A stretch of 64,000 nucleotides of DNA from Cristatella mucedo. Taxonomy: Eukaryota; Bryozoa; Phylactolaemata; Cristatellidae. The notes beneath the pieces were generated by a model, which did not search any database, was not told where the DNA came from, and saw only the letters and a program-made list of their open reading frames with translations. The translations under genes and the position numbers were made by a program. The stretch lies in the NCBI GenBank assembly GCA_009760855.2, contig WPIO01000014.1, positions 467,501 through 531,500 of the forward strand, given 5' to 3'. Below, in pieces: positions 46,056 to 57,927 of this stretch. Within the stretch, counting starts at the first letter, position 1; every line of letters starts with the position of its first letter.

Positions 46056-46524
46056 ACCTTCAGTTTTGCTTCTTTTTTTATACACATTTTGGTATCTATT
46101 TATAAATTAGCTGCACTGAAACAAATGGATGGGCAGAAAGAATTAATAATACTCTGAATAATCTATGTACCAGTATGTTCTGAATAATGTGCAAGTACAG
46201 ACACCTTTGACCACGACTAAACAGCAGATTATAAGAACTTATATAGCCGTATAAGGTAGCACGCTGGCCAGCCGACGCCCTTGGGTAGGCTCAGGGAGGT
46301 GGCAGCTTCCTTGTCCCCCCTATTCTAACCAGCTTTTTACAGGATGCTCATAGCGAGCATTGGCTCGATTGACTTTGTGTTACTTCAAGACAAGTAAGCG
46401 GCCCGATATTCTTCGGTGCTGAGTATGAATCTATTTCCCTACCTAAATTTGAAGCTGCTACCTCGAAAGGATAGGCTCAACTTCTTGAAAGTCTGCCTTC
46501 CAGAATTTTGTAAAATGTAGAATT

Positions 46525-46671
46525 ATAAAATATATTTGTATAGCCCCGTAAGAGAACTTAATCTCTGTCTAGGCGCTTCACATATGCCACGGTGCTAGAG
46601 GCCTTGACTTCGGTCATCAGATACATTAATAATAATAACAATACATCTGCATAGCGCCCTTAGAGTAATAC

Positions 46672-46728
<57 letters not shown>

Positions 46729-46903
46729 GGCACTTTACAGATGCTGAATATACAGCATTACCAAATGTTTAATGATAGCACCCGCAAGCAGCAGGCACAG
46801 CATAAGCAGGTACATACACACAAAGGACGACTTACAAGGACCCACCAATTCACTTTGACCTTGGTCAAGGCGAGCATCTTAACCATTTTGCTAGACCAAC
46901 GAG
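46525..46903 (-). mobile_element. SINE-2 split by a LINE-B' tail
   Basis: The SINE-2 tail at 46525-46620 (TTTGTATAGCCCCGTAAGAG, GGCGCTTCACATATGCCACG) resumes with its head at 46850-46903 (TTGGTCAAGGCGAGCATCTT, TTGCTAGACCAACG). The gap holds a minus-strand LINE-B' insert. Confidence 0.75.
46622..46849 (-). mobile_element. LINE-B' tail with (CT)27 inside its hairpin
   Basis: AATAATAACA tail, ATAGCGCCCTTAGAGTAATA, then (CT)n at 46674-46727 exactly where the hairpin's TCTCT arm should be, then CTAGGCACTTTACAGATGC and 3' UTR. Confidence 0.75.
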
Positions 46904-47460
46904 GCCATTGCAAGCTCTACAAGGTTTTGGCAGGGAAAAGCAGAGAGCTGTTGACCGGGAATGCGTGAAGCAAGGCGGAGCCCTTTCATGAACTAACTGT
47001 TGAACCAAACGTCCAATTCTGACTTTATCTTGCCAAGTGACGCTTAGAATAAGTCGAAACGAACGAAAGGCTCGTTGCAAGAGGTGGCAGCTGCCAGCCT
47101 TGACCTGGTAGGAGAAAGTCAAGTCTGACACGAGATCGCTGGCCACTTGGCCAGGCTGCACGACATTTCGGAGGCCCTGGAGGGATGCCCCCAGGCCCTC
47201 CTTGCAGGGAGCTCCGCCCCGCCCCAGATCCCCGTACCGCCCAGTGAGCTCCAATCCTGGCTTCGCCACGGTTCGTTGCTATTCGTGTGCCTATCGCGAT
47301 GAGGCTCGGTACAGTTGGAGGTCCTGTCGGGGGGGGGGGGGGCACCATGATCTCGCAATACTGACAGAACTTCTACTCCTGTGTTAGTAGACCGTCACGA
47401 CCAGCCGTTCGCCTGTCCGAGAACGCCTTCACGGTTCAAATGACCGAGTGCAAGGCATTG
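46904..47460. other. Unassigned sequence with G14 run
   Basis: G homopolymer at 47329-47342. No gene recognised. Confidence 0.5.
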
Positions 47461-48271
47461 CCAGCATCGCTATGCTGTTTTGGCAACGCCTGCAATAATT
47501 CCTGCATAATCAATACCAAATGCTCCGACAGATATAAAAGAAGGCGAACTTAACTGGAAGCATGAGGTCGAGGAGGTACGAGTGGCACGTGTTTCTCTGC
47601 TGAGCCGCCCTACCGGTCTCTCCAATGCGCTCGATGACTTCAATGGTCACGGCAAACATGCCGATTAAGCGATTGTGCGCTCGCCAAAATGGCGATCTCC
47701 AGGGCTTACAAATGCAGCATCCTAATTCGGGCCACGGCCTCAATCTCACAATCTGCCGATCGTGTATTAGGTTATGTACAATCTAATTTTGCTTGCAGAG
47801 CAGCTAGTCGCTGCGCCTGCAAGAATCCTGGCTAAATTGATGGTGTCATCGAGAGATTTTAAAAAGAGGCCGGCGGTACAGGCCACAAGCACGACTAGCA
47901 GGAGCAAGTGGGACCCACAATGCAGAGAGGACGCTATCTCGTGCAGTTGTTTGATCGACGCTTGCAGACTATCAATCTCACCACTCGTATAGGCCCAGCA
48001 CTGCATCCCCGTCTGTGACCATTAGCAATAAGACAATCAGGCGATTTGTCTGAATATCGGTGCAGTGCAGTGCACAGAGAATCGGCAGAGATGTTTGTCG
48101 CACGCTTCTGGTCGAGGGGCAGCACTGAGCCTGAGCGAAGTGGTTCATAAGAGCCAGCTGCTCCTTCTTGCACACGTGTCGTGGCCATTGTCTTGTCTTG
48201 TTCACGATAATGCAGCAACAAGCATCACCCTGTTAGTCATCGAGGTGCGTACCAACAAGGCGAGCCCAGAG
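47461..48271 (-). other. Possible membrane-protein exons (unidentified)
   Basis: One minus-strand frame encodes GEIDSLQASIKQLHEIASSL followed by a strongly hydrophobic LLLLVVLVACTAGLFL at about 47920-47870. Further downstream in the same frame, after stops, comes PSFISVGAFGIDYAGIIAG (47533-47477), after a possible acceptor CTTCCAG. The arrangement recalls the C-terminal helices of multi-pass receptors, but no diagnostic motif is present. Treat as a hypothesis. Confidence 0.15.
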
Positions 48272-48277
48272 AGTGAC

Positions 48278-49712
48278 CGAGAGAACTTAAGCAACTTCCG
48301 CCCAGTCTCCCTTCTACCATTCCTATCAAAGACACCGGAACGAGTTGTGGCAGACCAGCTGAACTCACGTATTGAAACTTCAGACCATGCTAGTAAGTTC
48401 CAGTCTGGTTTTAGAACTAATCATTCCACAGATTCAGCATTGCTTCGGGTGTATAAAGACCTACTGAGGAATGCAGACATGGGTAGAGTGTCTCTGCTCG
48501 TTTTGCTCGATCCTTCGGCAGCTTTTGATGCTATCGATCGCAAAGTCCTTCTTGAGCGCCTCTCATCTCGCCCGGGCATCACTGGCACTGCATTTCAATG
48601 ATTCGGGTCCTATCTCAGTGGGAGACTCCAGATTTATTGATGTTAATGGACAAAGATCATCCGAGGAACCTCTGAAATATGGGGTACCTCAGGGGTCTGT
48701 GTTTGGCTCCATTCTTTTCACGGTCTACACTCTCTCTCTTGCCAATGTGATTGCCTAGCAAATCTTGGCTTTCATTTCTATGCGGATGACGCTCATTTGT
48801 ACCTTTGCTTTTACCCTCCCAGCCCTCCAGCACCTCGAATTCTTTCAACTCCCTTGCTGCATGCATTGATGACATCCGCACATATATGGCAGCAAATTTT
48901 CCTTAGTGACCTTTCATTAGACGATCACATCAGCTCCACAGCCAAGTCTGGATACTTTCAGCTACTTAATATTACTAAAATTTGGGCTTGTTTAGACAGG
49001 GATACCACATCCAAACTGGTCCATGCATTTGTGACATCCCGCCTTGACTTCTGTAACTCACTGCTTGCTGGTCTACCATCCTGTGCAATCCGGCGCTTAC
49101 AGCTGGTGCAAAACTCGGCAGCTAGGCTTGTCTGTCGTGAGCGTTGCAGCTGCCACATCATCTCACTTCTCGCCTACTTGCACTTGCTACCAGTCAAGCA
49201 ACGCATTGACTTCAAGGTATTGTCACTCACGTTTAGGTCCCTTCATTCTTTGGCTCCAGCCTACCGATCAGATATACTGCCCCACCAGGCTAAGTAAGCA
49301 TCGTACGTAAGTAATCGTAGTTAAGTAAGCGTCGCCTTTTGGAATCTATGCCTTTAGTTTGTATGCTCCCAAAGCCTGGAACTCACTCCCGACATTCGTC
49401 ACGACATCCCCTGACTTAAGCACATTTAAAAAGGATTTAAAGACGCACCTATTTATCACAGCATTTAATGGGACCATGTTATTTGTCTTTTATGTGCTTA
49501 CGCATGCAGACTTTACATGCTGCCATTAACCAAACTTGCTTGCTGACCCTGTGTATGACATCGCTAATTATGTTATTCCTGTTGTTTATTGAGATTTCTA
49601 CCACTAACCATTCGACCGTGCTTCGTTTACAGCAAATGCAAAGTGTCTAGAAAGAGATTGAGTTCTCTGAGGGCGCTGTATTAAACGCATTATTATTAGT
49701 ATTAGTATTATT
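48278..49712 (+). mobile_element. LINE-B, 5'-truncated RT copy with target-site duplication
   Basis: Starts in RT (RPVSLLPFLSKTPERVV), then LLVLLDPSAAFDAIDRK, YGVPQGSVFGSILFTVYTL, FYADDAHLYLCF (active-site YADD intact), LVHAFVTSRLDFCNSLLAGL, AYRSDILPHQAK, 3' UTR, hairpin and ATT repeats. Frameshifts lie near 48600 and 48760, and there is an internal deletion between the QQIF and LSDLSLDDH segments. Flanks are AGTGAC at 48272-48277 and 49713-49718. Confidence 0.9.
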
Positions 49713-49718
49713 AGTGAC

Positions 49719-50390
49719 GCCGTTCTAATGTCGGGCCAGGTCACCATAGCATTTTTTGAGGGTGGCGGGTGCACGATTACGGCAAGATCAACGTTCCTCT
49801 CGCACCTGCTCGTGAGAAGCTCGAAAAAATGGCGGCAGTCGAGTGAATCGCCAGGCCCTCGGCGTTCCCGTCTCACGGCGGGCCCTGGCTCATGAAGAGT
49901 CGTATTTCGTAGACTGGTCCTAGAAACCGAGTCCGATCTTCAGCAATGCTATTGGCCGTCTATTTCCTAATACCGCATTTCCCTGTGTTGATACGTTTGG
50001 CTTTTTGTTCATATAGTCAGTGGCCTCGTTGCGATGCAACTAGAGACCGCCTTGATATCCGAGAAGTTTGCAATCTTCGCTGCAGACCTACCAATCTGAC
50101 GAGCCCGCCTGTCGCGAACGTATGGGCACGAGGAAGGGAAAGTGAAGTGCGGGAAGCAGCGAGCACTCATTCGAAGGCGTACTCCAGCCAGCCACAAGTT
50201 CGGCTGAAACCAGGACGGCAAAGGCCGACGATTTCCGGCTCTAGTATATGCCGAAGTCCGGCGTGGACATGTAGGCATTGAAAGGAGCCGGCCCTGGAGC
50301 ATTTACTAACGACGAATCTCGTCGACAATGTTGAGGTCGTACGTCGAAGTGGCTGGTAGCCACCAGGAATCTCGATCAATGTCGATGATC
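49719..50390 (-). other. Open minus-strand frames of unknown nature
   Basis: Moderately GC-rich. A frame on the minus strand (about 49942 down to 49713, with CRHFFELLTSRCERNVDLAV) stays open across the LINE-B insertion site if that insert is ignored. No domain recognised. Confidence 0.2.
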
Positions 50391-50688
<298 letters not shown>

Positions 50689-50744
50689 TGAGCCAGACAC
50701 GGCAGAGCATCGGTCAAGTTGACCTGGCGGCGCCAATTCAGGCA

Positions 50745-50920
50745 AGAAATAAAATAGCTGATTTAGCAGGCTCTTTTGTAGAGGAACAGAAGAGCCTTTA
50801 CGGCTATCACCACCGTTAGCAGTGGCGATAGAGAATCAGCTACCGCAGGATTTGAACCCACGATCTCGGGAAGGTCGTGAAAAGCAACCGCCTTAACTAG
50901 TGTGCCATCACGGCTCACCG
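50745..50920 (-). mobile_element. SINE-1 copy, well preserved
   Basis: Minus strand: head GCCGTGATGGCACACTAGTT, B box GGTTCAAATCC, body GATTCTCTATCGCCACTG, 3' end GCCTGCTAAATCAGC. Confidence 0.85.
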
Positions 50921-50974
50921 TGCAGCTGAATGCTGTTCCACACTTTGCTATGCTTTTCCTGCACCTTCAGGCTG

Positions 50975-51075
50975 CCGCTAGCGCTGGGTGATGTCGTGGG
51001 CTCGAGCCTCGAGGCATGTGTGAAGCGCCTAAATAGAGATTAAGTTGTCTTGGGGCGCTGGAAAAATGAATTATA
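50975..51075 (+). mobile_element. SINE-2 3' half
   Basis: TCGTGGGCTCGAGCCTCGAG (B box), then AAGCGCCTAAATAGAGATTA, AGTTGTCTTGGGGCGCTGG and AAAATGAATTATA. Confidence 0.75.
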
Positions 51076-52439
51076 TTTTACATTTTTTAGCATACTGTCG
51101 GGACAATATTTGTAGCAGGAGCATCGTTTTCATTTGAGGATCTCGAGAAGAACGACACTGAACCGGCCTTAATCAAAGGATCTATTCAGTGGTCGCATTG
51201 CCACTCCTGGCGCTGACGGTGGCTGGCTTATGACTGGCATCAGATGGATGATATGGCGAACGGTGTCGGGGCCGCTACACTGCGGGAAGCACAATGTCTA
51301 CTCTGACGACACCAATTGCTTGCAGAGCACGAGCGTAGCACACCGTAACTACGATGCCGTTGCCGGTGTACCGCCAGTTGAATGGTAAGCGGCTGACTGG
51401 TACGTTAAGAGTGCGTTATTCGATGCCTAAAAAGCATACCCGCTTCCGACGAACCCAATTGGACTGATGTCGTCGGGGGTTCTGCTGGTCTCTACTACAC
51501 ACTGACCTGGCGAGGGGAGAGCGAGCAGGGTGGGAAAAGAGGTTAGAGTTTATAGCACCATGAACAAACCTGGTGATGGCTACAGCTCTTGTCCATTCAT
51601 TGTGGTCGCTGCTACGTGCTGTACACGGAATCGTAGACGGGGACGCCCACGGACGTTGGCTTCCTCTCCGCTGTCCCCTGCCGCGTTAGCTGGGTGACCG
51701 ATGTTGGTAGAAAGTGACGCCCAGACTGAGAACTTCCCCTCGAGCCCGGTTTACTGGCCCACGCCCCACTTGAGCTATCGAGACTCCTTTCTCTCAAGAT
51801 CACCAAGGTCACCAAAATGGCTCTGACGACTCTCAGCAGGCTTCTACGATATAGGACGGCAGCTGCACTAGTCTAGAGAATACTAGCGACTGTCGTGACC
51901 TACAGTACAGCAGTGCCACTCATCTTTTCCCAGCAGCCGTTGCCAAGGCTACCTATTCTAGGCCGCGACTACCTCGACGTTCGACGAGCGAGCAGCACGA
52001 GCCGCTGTCGGTCGGTGCAGCGAAGGGTGGCAGGCGCACGGTTGCTTCCCCTCCTCTGCAGACCCGGCCGATGGGGGGGGGGCCGGGCGGGCGATTTACG
52101 GGCGGTCATGCCCCATCACCCTCACTATGGTTGGCTGCATCTGACAACGTCACTACTCGTCTCCATCTTGGCTTAATCGTGGCTACGGCCCTGTCAGCGA
52201 CTTGACCTGCTCGAATCTCCTGCTTTTACAGTCGTGCCCGTGTAACTTCAAGGGCCCAGGAATTTTTTCGCGAACGTAGGATCCGTTGGAATTCCACTCT
52301 GTCTGAAGCATGTGAGCAGTAGCTGTGCTATAGCACCATTCAGGCAGCGTCTGGCAATAGTTGAACTGGGCAGCTGGTCTGGAATTTCAGTCGTTACGTC
52401 TACGCTCGGCTAGCAACTGGCGTCAGGCATGTAATGTAA
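51076..52439. other. Unassigned sequence with one candidate exon
   Basis: A plus-strand open stretch of about 70 codons (51168-51387) ends at a consensus donor (GAATG|GTAAGC). It encodes GRIATPGADGGWLMTG and NVYSDDTNCLQSTSVAHRNY. I do not recognise it. A G10 run lies at 52073-52082. Confidence 0.2.
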
Positions 52440-52975
52440 TGAATCTCCGTCTGTAAATCCACAAAGTGGCAAGGACTACTAAGTGGGTATTACGCTGGAC
52501 AGTTTCCTACGGCCCGCTGAAAGCCATGGCGGCTTTCAGTGATCATTTGGCTGCCAACTGACTTCGTCGCTCACAACCAGGCGAAAGAGCGAAGCATAGC
52601 CGAGACAGAAGGGCTGCTGAGGTAGTAAACAGCAGCACAGGACGGCTGGAAAGGATAGGCAACAGTCAACAGCAGGAGAGTAGACATCGTAGCATTAGAA
52701 TCGTGAAAGCGAGCTCCGAAGTCCAGGACGTGCAGAGCGCAAGCTTTTGTCGCCAACTGACTTTAAGTGAAGGTATAGAACAGCTGATGTATTTAGCGAG
52801 AGGACTTCCGAGCATGAAGATAGCTAAAGTAGTGCAGCAGTTCAGCTAAGTATGAAACAGCCAAGCTAAGGTGGGCCTCGTGGGTCAGCGTAAGGATTTC
52901 GCTCAGTATCCGAATATCAACAAGAGCTATTGCAGCTCCTTCAGCGAAGGAGACACGCGGCTGATCCTCTTGGAT
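52440..52975 (-). mobile_element. LINE-A 3' portion
   Basis: The plus strand shows AATCTCCGTCTGTAAATCCA (LINE-A terminus complement), GCCAACTGACTTCGTCGC, the C-terminal block and then RT sequence to GGAGACACGCGGCTGATCC. Confidence 0.8.
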
Positions 52976-54037
52976 TAATTTATTTCAACCATGAACGGCT
53001 GCATTCAGCGGCCTAAATGTTAAGTTAAACTGACTGCATCTCCGAACTTTTTTCCTGAGTTGCACATATTTGTAAGTTAGAGCAGATACAACACGGAATT
53101 AATTCCATAAGGCTGTAAGAGCATAGTTCCGCGAGGATAGACAAGCACAGACGAGATTCTCCTCTGGTTCACTCAGTTCATATGCCATAGCGTGAGAAAG
53201 CAGCAGATACATTAAGCCGCTCAAAAGCTTACAGTGCTGAGCAGTGGCCATCCTAGAATGTTGTTCGGCCGGGGACGCACTAGACACACGGTACCCCCAG
53301 TATTACTCACTCATTTTGGCGACCCCTCTGATCCAGTGTCCGGGGGCATATGTCTCCTCCATCTCTCAAGTACACCAAGTTACATTAACAAGTTACAGTG
53401 AAGCAGCAGCGCCAGCTAAACCAGCAAGATTATGGCTGGCTATCATTAATCACGATTTAGCGACTATGCGTTAATCTATGGCGATATAATAGGCGATTAT
53501 GCGTTAGTCTAGCATTATCTGCGAACAAAAACTAACGCCACGCGATAGGGAAGGCTGTTGCGATTCCGGACGCAGCTTTGGCATTTGAGCCGATTTAAGC
53601 TTAAGGCCGTAGGCACTCTGGTGTACGTCCTGGCAACTATTGAACGCCGGAAACCGTCCGATGCTGTCAAATAGACTTGTCGAGATTATTTGCATACGGA
53701 TTTTATTTGTTAAGGTATTGGCGATCTTTGTCGCTGCCGTGTTTGTGCAACTTTCAGCATACATTGCGGACATTGGCGAAGCACCTAAAAGTAGCTAGCC
53801 GGGCTAGAAGGTTCAGGCGTGACTCGTATTCGCCGTGGTCATCTTGGATAAGCACCTTTATGAGCGCTTGTGTTTGTGGCCTAGATGCAACCGGACATGA
53901 AAACCTCACACCACGTTTGCAACACCAGTTTTGACGCAAGCCTAAGGCTCTGAAATGTTCTGGTTTAAAGAACTCCAGATTAGCTTTGTTTATACTGATG
54001 GAACAAACAAATGGAGACGTCATCGTGGAATATTGAT
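52976..54037. other. Unassigned sequence
   Basis: No gene or repeat recognised. Confidence 0.5.
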
Positions 54038-54068
54038 AACACACTAGATACAGCACCCTCAGAGAACT

Positions 54069-54125
<57 letters not shown>

Positions 54126-54247
54126 GGCGCTTTAGATTTTCTGCAAAGGGAACACGATCGAATGGTAAGCGGTAGCATGCTTGACAAACAACAAGAATAA
54201 CCTGGTTAGGGGTGACATGCACAGGGTCAAAATGCAAGTGTGGTTAG

Positions 54248-55018
54248 TGAATTATAATAGCTTCATTCAGATGACTGCTTCTACAGCTAGCCATCATCTA
54301 ATCATATAGATAAGATGCCGTCTTCAACGGTGCCTTGCAAAAAATCCAACTAGCTCCCCAGTTCTGTCTCGGCTTGATTATTGTAATTCTCTTTTAGCTG
54401 GGCAACCAAAGAAAGCAACTAGACCACTACAGCTGGCTATGAACATGGCTGCAAGGCTAGTCTTCAAGTCCCAGAGGTTTGAGTACGTGTTTCCTTTGCT
54501 AAAAGAGCTAGGGTGGATGCCAGTTAATCCACGGATACAGAGCAAAGTTCTTATGCTGACCCACAGGGCCTGCAACGGCTCGGCTCCTTCGTACCTAGCT
54601 GAGCTGCTGCACCATTTTTAGCCTCCTCGTGCCCTCATGGACAATAATTTAGCTGCTCCAGTCCTCTGCTTAAAGACCGTTGGCAACAGAAGCTTTACAT
54701 CTGCAGGTCCCAGACTGTGGAGCTCGCTTCCACAGTTCTTACGCAATGACAGTTACTCTCCCACTGCCGACTATGGCACATCCTTGCCAGTGGTCCCGAG
54801 CTTCTACTTCCTTGATACTCACTTCCTTAACTGCTCTCCTGACACGGGTATGCTTCCAACTTTCTCTTTGATGCGTTAGATTAAGTCAGTTGGCTACCGA
54901 ATGCGTACCGAAAGCCACTTGGGCTGTGAGCGTGCCATACAAAGCTCTCATGCATACCACTCACATACTCTTTCTGTGTGGCTTTGTGGAGTTACAGACA
55001 GAGATACGTACATACCTG
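54248..55018 (+). mobile_element. LINE-A nested in LINE-B
   Basis: RT thumb to C-terminus (NMAARLVFKSQRFEYVFPLL, SAPSYLAELLHHF, LKTVGNRSFTSAGPRLWSSL) and the terminal GTGGCTTTGTGGAGTTACAG then ACGTACATAC. The flanking LINE-B sequence (GTGGTTAGTG / GGTGGCAGCATG) rejoins around it. Confidence 0.88.
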
Positions 55019-57105
55019 GTGGCAGCATGCAACAGTGTCAGCACACTTAAGCTCATAAAGGAAGAATCACAGGGACCCACTAAATGCTGTCATAAAGAGG
55101 CGTGTCTTTAATTTTCTTTTTAAACCCGGTCAAGTCCGGGGATGCCGTGATGGAAGTCAGGAAGTGAGTTCCAGGCATTGGGAGCATATGAACTAAAGGA
55201 ATACATTCCGAAAAGAGAGTGGAACGATGCTTACTTAGCCTGGTATGGCAGTAGATCTGATAGGTAGGCTAGGGCCAAAGATGAAGGGACCTAAAAGTGA
55301 ATGAAAAAACCTTGAAGTCCATGCATTGCTTGACCATGAGCCAGTGCAGGTTGGCAAGAAGTGGTGTGATGTGGCATCTGCAACGCTCACAACATACTAG
55401 CCCAGCTGCAGAGTTTTGCACCGGCTGTAAGCACCAGATTTTGCAAGATGGTAGACCAGCAAGCAGTAAGCTGCAGAGGTCAAGATGTGATGTCGAAAAT
55501 GCACAGACCAATTTGGATGTGGTATCCCAGTCTAAATAAGCCCGAATTAATTTTTGCAATGTTATGTAGCTGAAAATAGGTAGACTTGATTGTGGAGCTG
55601 ATGTGGTCGCCTAACAAAAGGTCAGTTTGGAACTGACACCTAGATTCGTACACATTCGACAAGAGATATGTTGGCTGGCAGAGCCTATTGTGAGCGTTAG
55701 CCTTTCCAATTCCTGAATCACACTTGGTTTTCCCATAACTAGTAAATGGGTTTTATCATCATTCAATTTAGGAGAGTTTGCTGCCATCCATGTGCGGATA
55801 TCATCAATACATTTAGCAAGGGAGTTGAGAGAAATTTTTAAGTGCTGGAGAGCTGGAAGGGATCAAAGCAAAGGTACGACTGAATGTCATCCGCATAGAA
55901 GTGAAGGCTTAGATTGAGCTTGGCAATCAGATCGGCAAGAGGGAGAGTGTAAACCATGAAAAGAACAAGACCAAGGAGGGAGCCCTAACGTACAACCATA
56001 TTTCAGAAGCACTTCAGATGATCTTTGTCCATTCACAGTATTATTCTGAGCCTCTCACTGAGGTAGGACCTGTACCGTTGCAATGCAGTGCCAGTGCTGC
56101 CCTGGCGAGATGAGAGGCGGTCAAGAAAGACTTGGTGATCGATAGTATCAAAAGCTGCCAAAAGATCAAGCAAAACAAGCAGAGATACCCTACCCATATC
56201 TGCATTCCTAAGTTGGTCGTTGTACACCCGAAACAACGCTGACTCTGTGGAATGATTAGTTCTAAAGCCAGAGTAGAACTTACTAGTAAGACTTGAAGTT
56301 TCAATATATGAGTTCAGCTGGTATGCAACGACTCGTTCTAGTGTCTTTGGTAGGAATGATAGAGCTGAGACTGGGCGGTAGTTGCTCAAGTTCTCTCGGT
56401 CTAGTGTTGCTTTCTTGAGTAGTGACCTGACTACAGCCTATTTGAAAGGTGCTTGGACATAACCCGAGGCTAACGACATCTTTATGATTGCAGTTATGTA
56501 TGGCAGCAGCAGATTAATGTATCGTAGAAGCAGGAAGCAAGGGAATATGGTCCAGAGGTCTAGTTCTCTTTTTGATTGGGATGTGAACTTCAGGGCGAGG
56601 TCACTAGCGATTCTTGTGAATGTACACATTGAGGTGCTGCATGCAATTGAGGGACAGGAGATCAGGGGGACACTGTTATTTTTTAGATGGACTCCCTGAT
56701 CTTGTCTATCTTGATTAAAAAGAAGGTGGAGAAGTGATCAGCTAGATCATCACATGGATCACCAGGTAAGGAGCTAACATGTGAGCGGTTAAGGAGATGG
56801 TTGATTGTCAACATCAGCAGTTTTGGCTTATGCATCTGTGATTCAACCATGTTTCCATAGAAGCTAGACTTGGCCTTGCTAGGATCGAACGGTACGACCT
56901 ACAGTAGTCTTCATATGCCTGTCGATGGACAGTCGGTCCAGATTTTTTGTATGCTTTTCAAGCTTGCACTTAGTAGACCTGGCTAGTTTAATGTCTGTGG
57001 CAAACCATAGGTCATCTGGGCGGGGGTGCACAGTGCGCTTAGTCAGTGGTGCCAAGTCGTTGAGCATGTCAACTAGTGTCGCGTTGTAGCAATCTATCAA
57101 TGATG

Positions 57106-57927
57106 TTCCAAAGTGACCTTTCGTTAGACGACCACATCAGCTCCACAATCTAGTCTGCCTACTTTCAGCTACATAACATTGATAAAATTCGGGCTTGTTT
57201 AGATAAGGATACCACGTCTCACTTGGTCCATGCATTTGTGACATCCCGTCTTGACATCTGTAACTCACTGCTTGCTGGCCTACCGGCACGTGCAATTGGG
57301 CGATTAAAGCTGGTGCAAAACTTTACAGCTAAGCTTATCTGTCGTGAGCGTCGCAGTTGCCACATCACACCACTTCTCACTGACCTGCACTGGCTCCCTG
57401 TCAAGCAACGGATCGACTTCAAGGTTCTGTCGCTCACTTTTGGGTCACTTCATTCTTTGGCTCCAGCCTATCTCTCAGATCTACTCCCCCGCCAGGCCAA
57501 GCATTGTACCACCTGCTTTTCGGAATCCACCAGTTTACCAATACCTCATACAAACCTCAAATCCATTGGAGACCATGCATGTACTTCGTATGCTCCCAAA
57601 GCCTGGAACTTCTTCCCGACTTGCATCACAACATCCCCTGACTTGACCACATTTAAAAAGAACTTAAAACATACTTATTTAGTACAGCATTTAGTGGGTC
57701 CCTGTGACTCGTCCTTCATGTGCTTATGCGTGCTGACACTGTGTATGCAGCCGCTAACCACATTTGCATGCTGACCGTGTGCATGTCACCCTTGACAATT
57801 TTATTCATGTTGCTTATCAAGCATGATACCACTCACCATTCAATCGCGTTTTTCTTTGCAGCAAATGTGAAGCGCCTAGAAAGAGATTGAGTTCTCTGAG
57901 GGCGCTTTATTAAGTGCATTACTATAG
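57106..57927 (+). mobile_element. 5'-truncated LINE-B nested in LINE-B, opposite strand
   Basis: LVHAFVTSRLDICNSLLAGL, then [37 protein letters not shown], 3' UTR, intact hairpin (AGCGCCTAGAAAGAGATTGA) and a short ATT tail. TGATG occurs at both edges (57101-57105 and 57928-57932), a probable target-site duplication. Confidence 0.88.
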
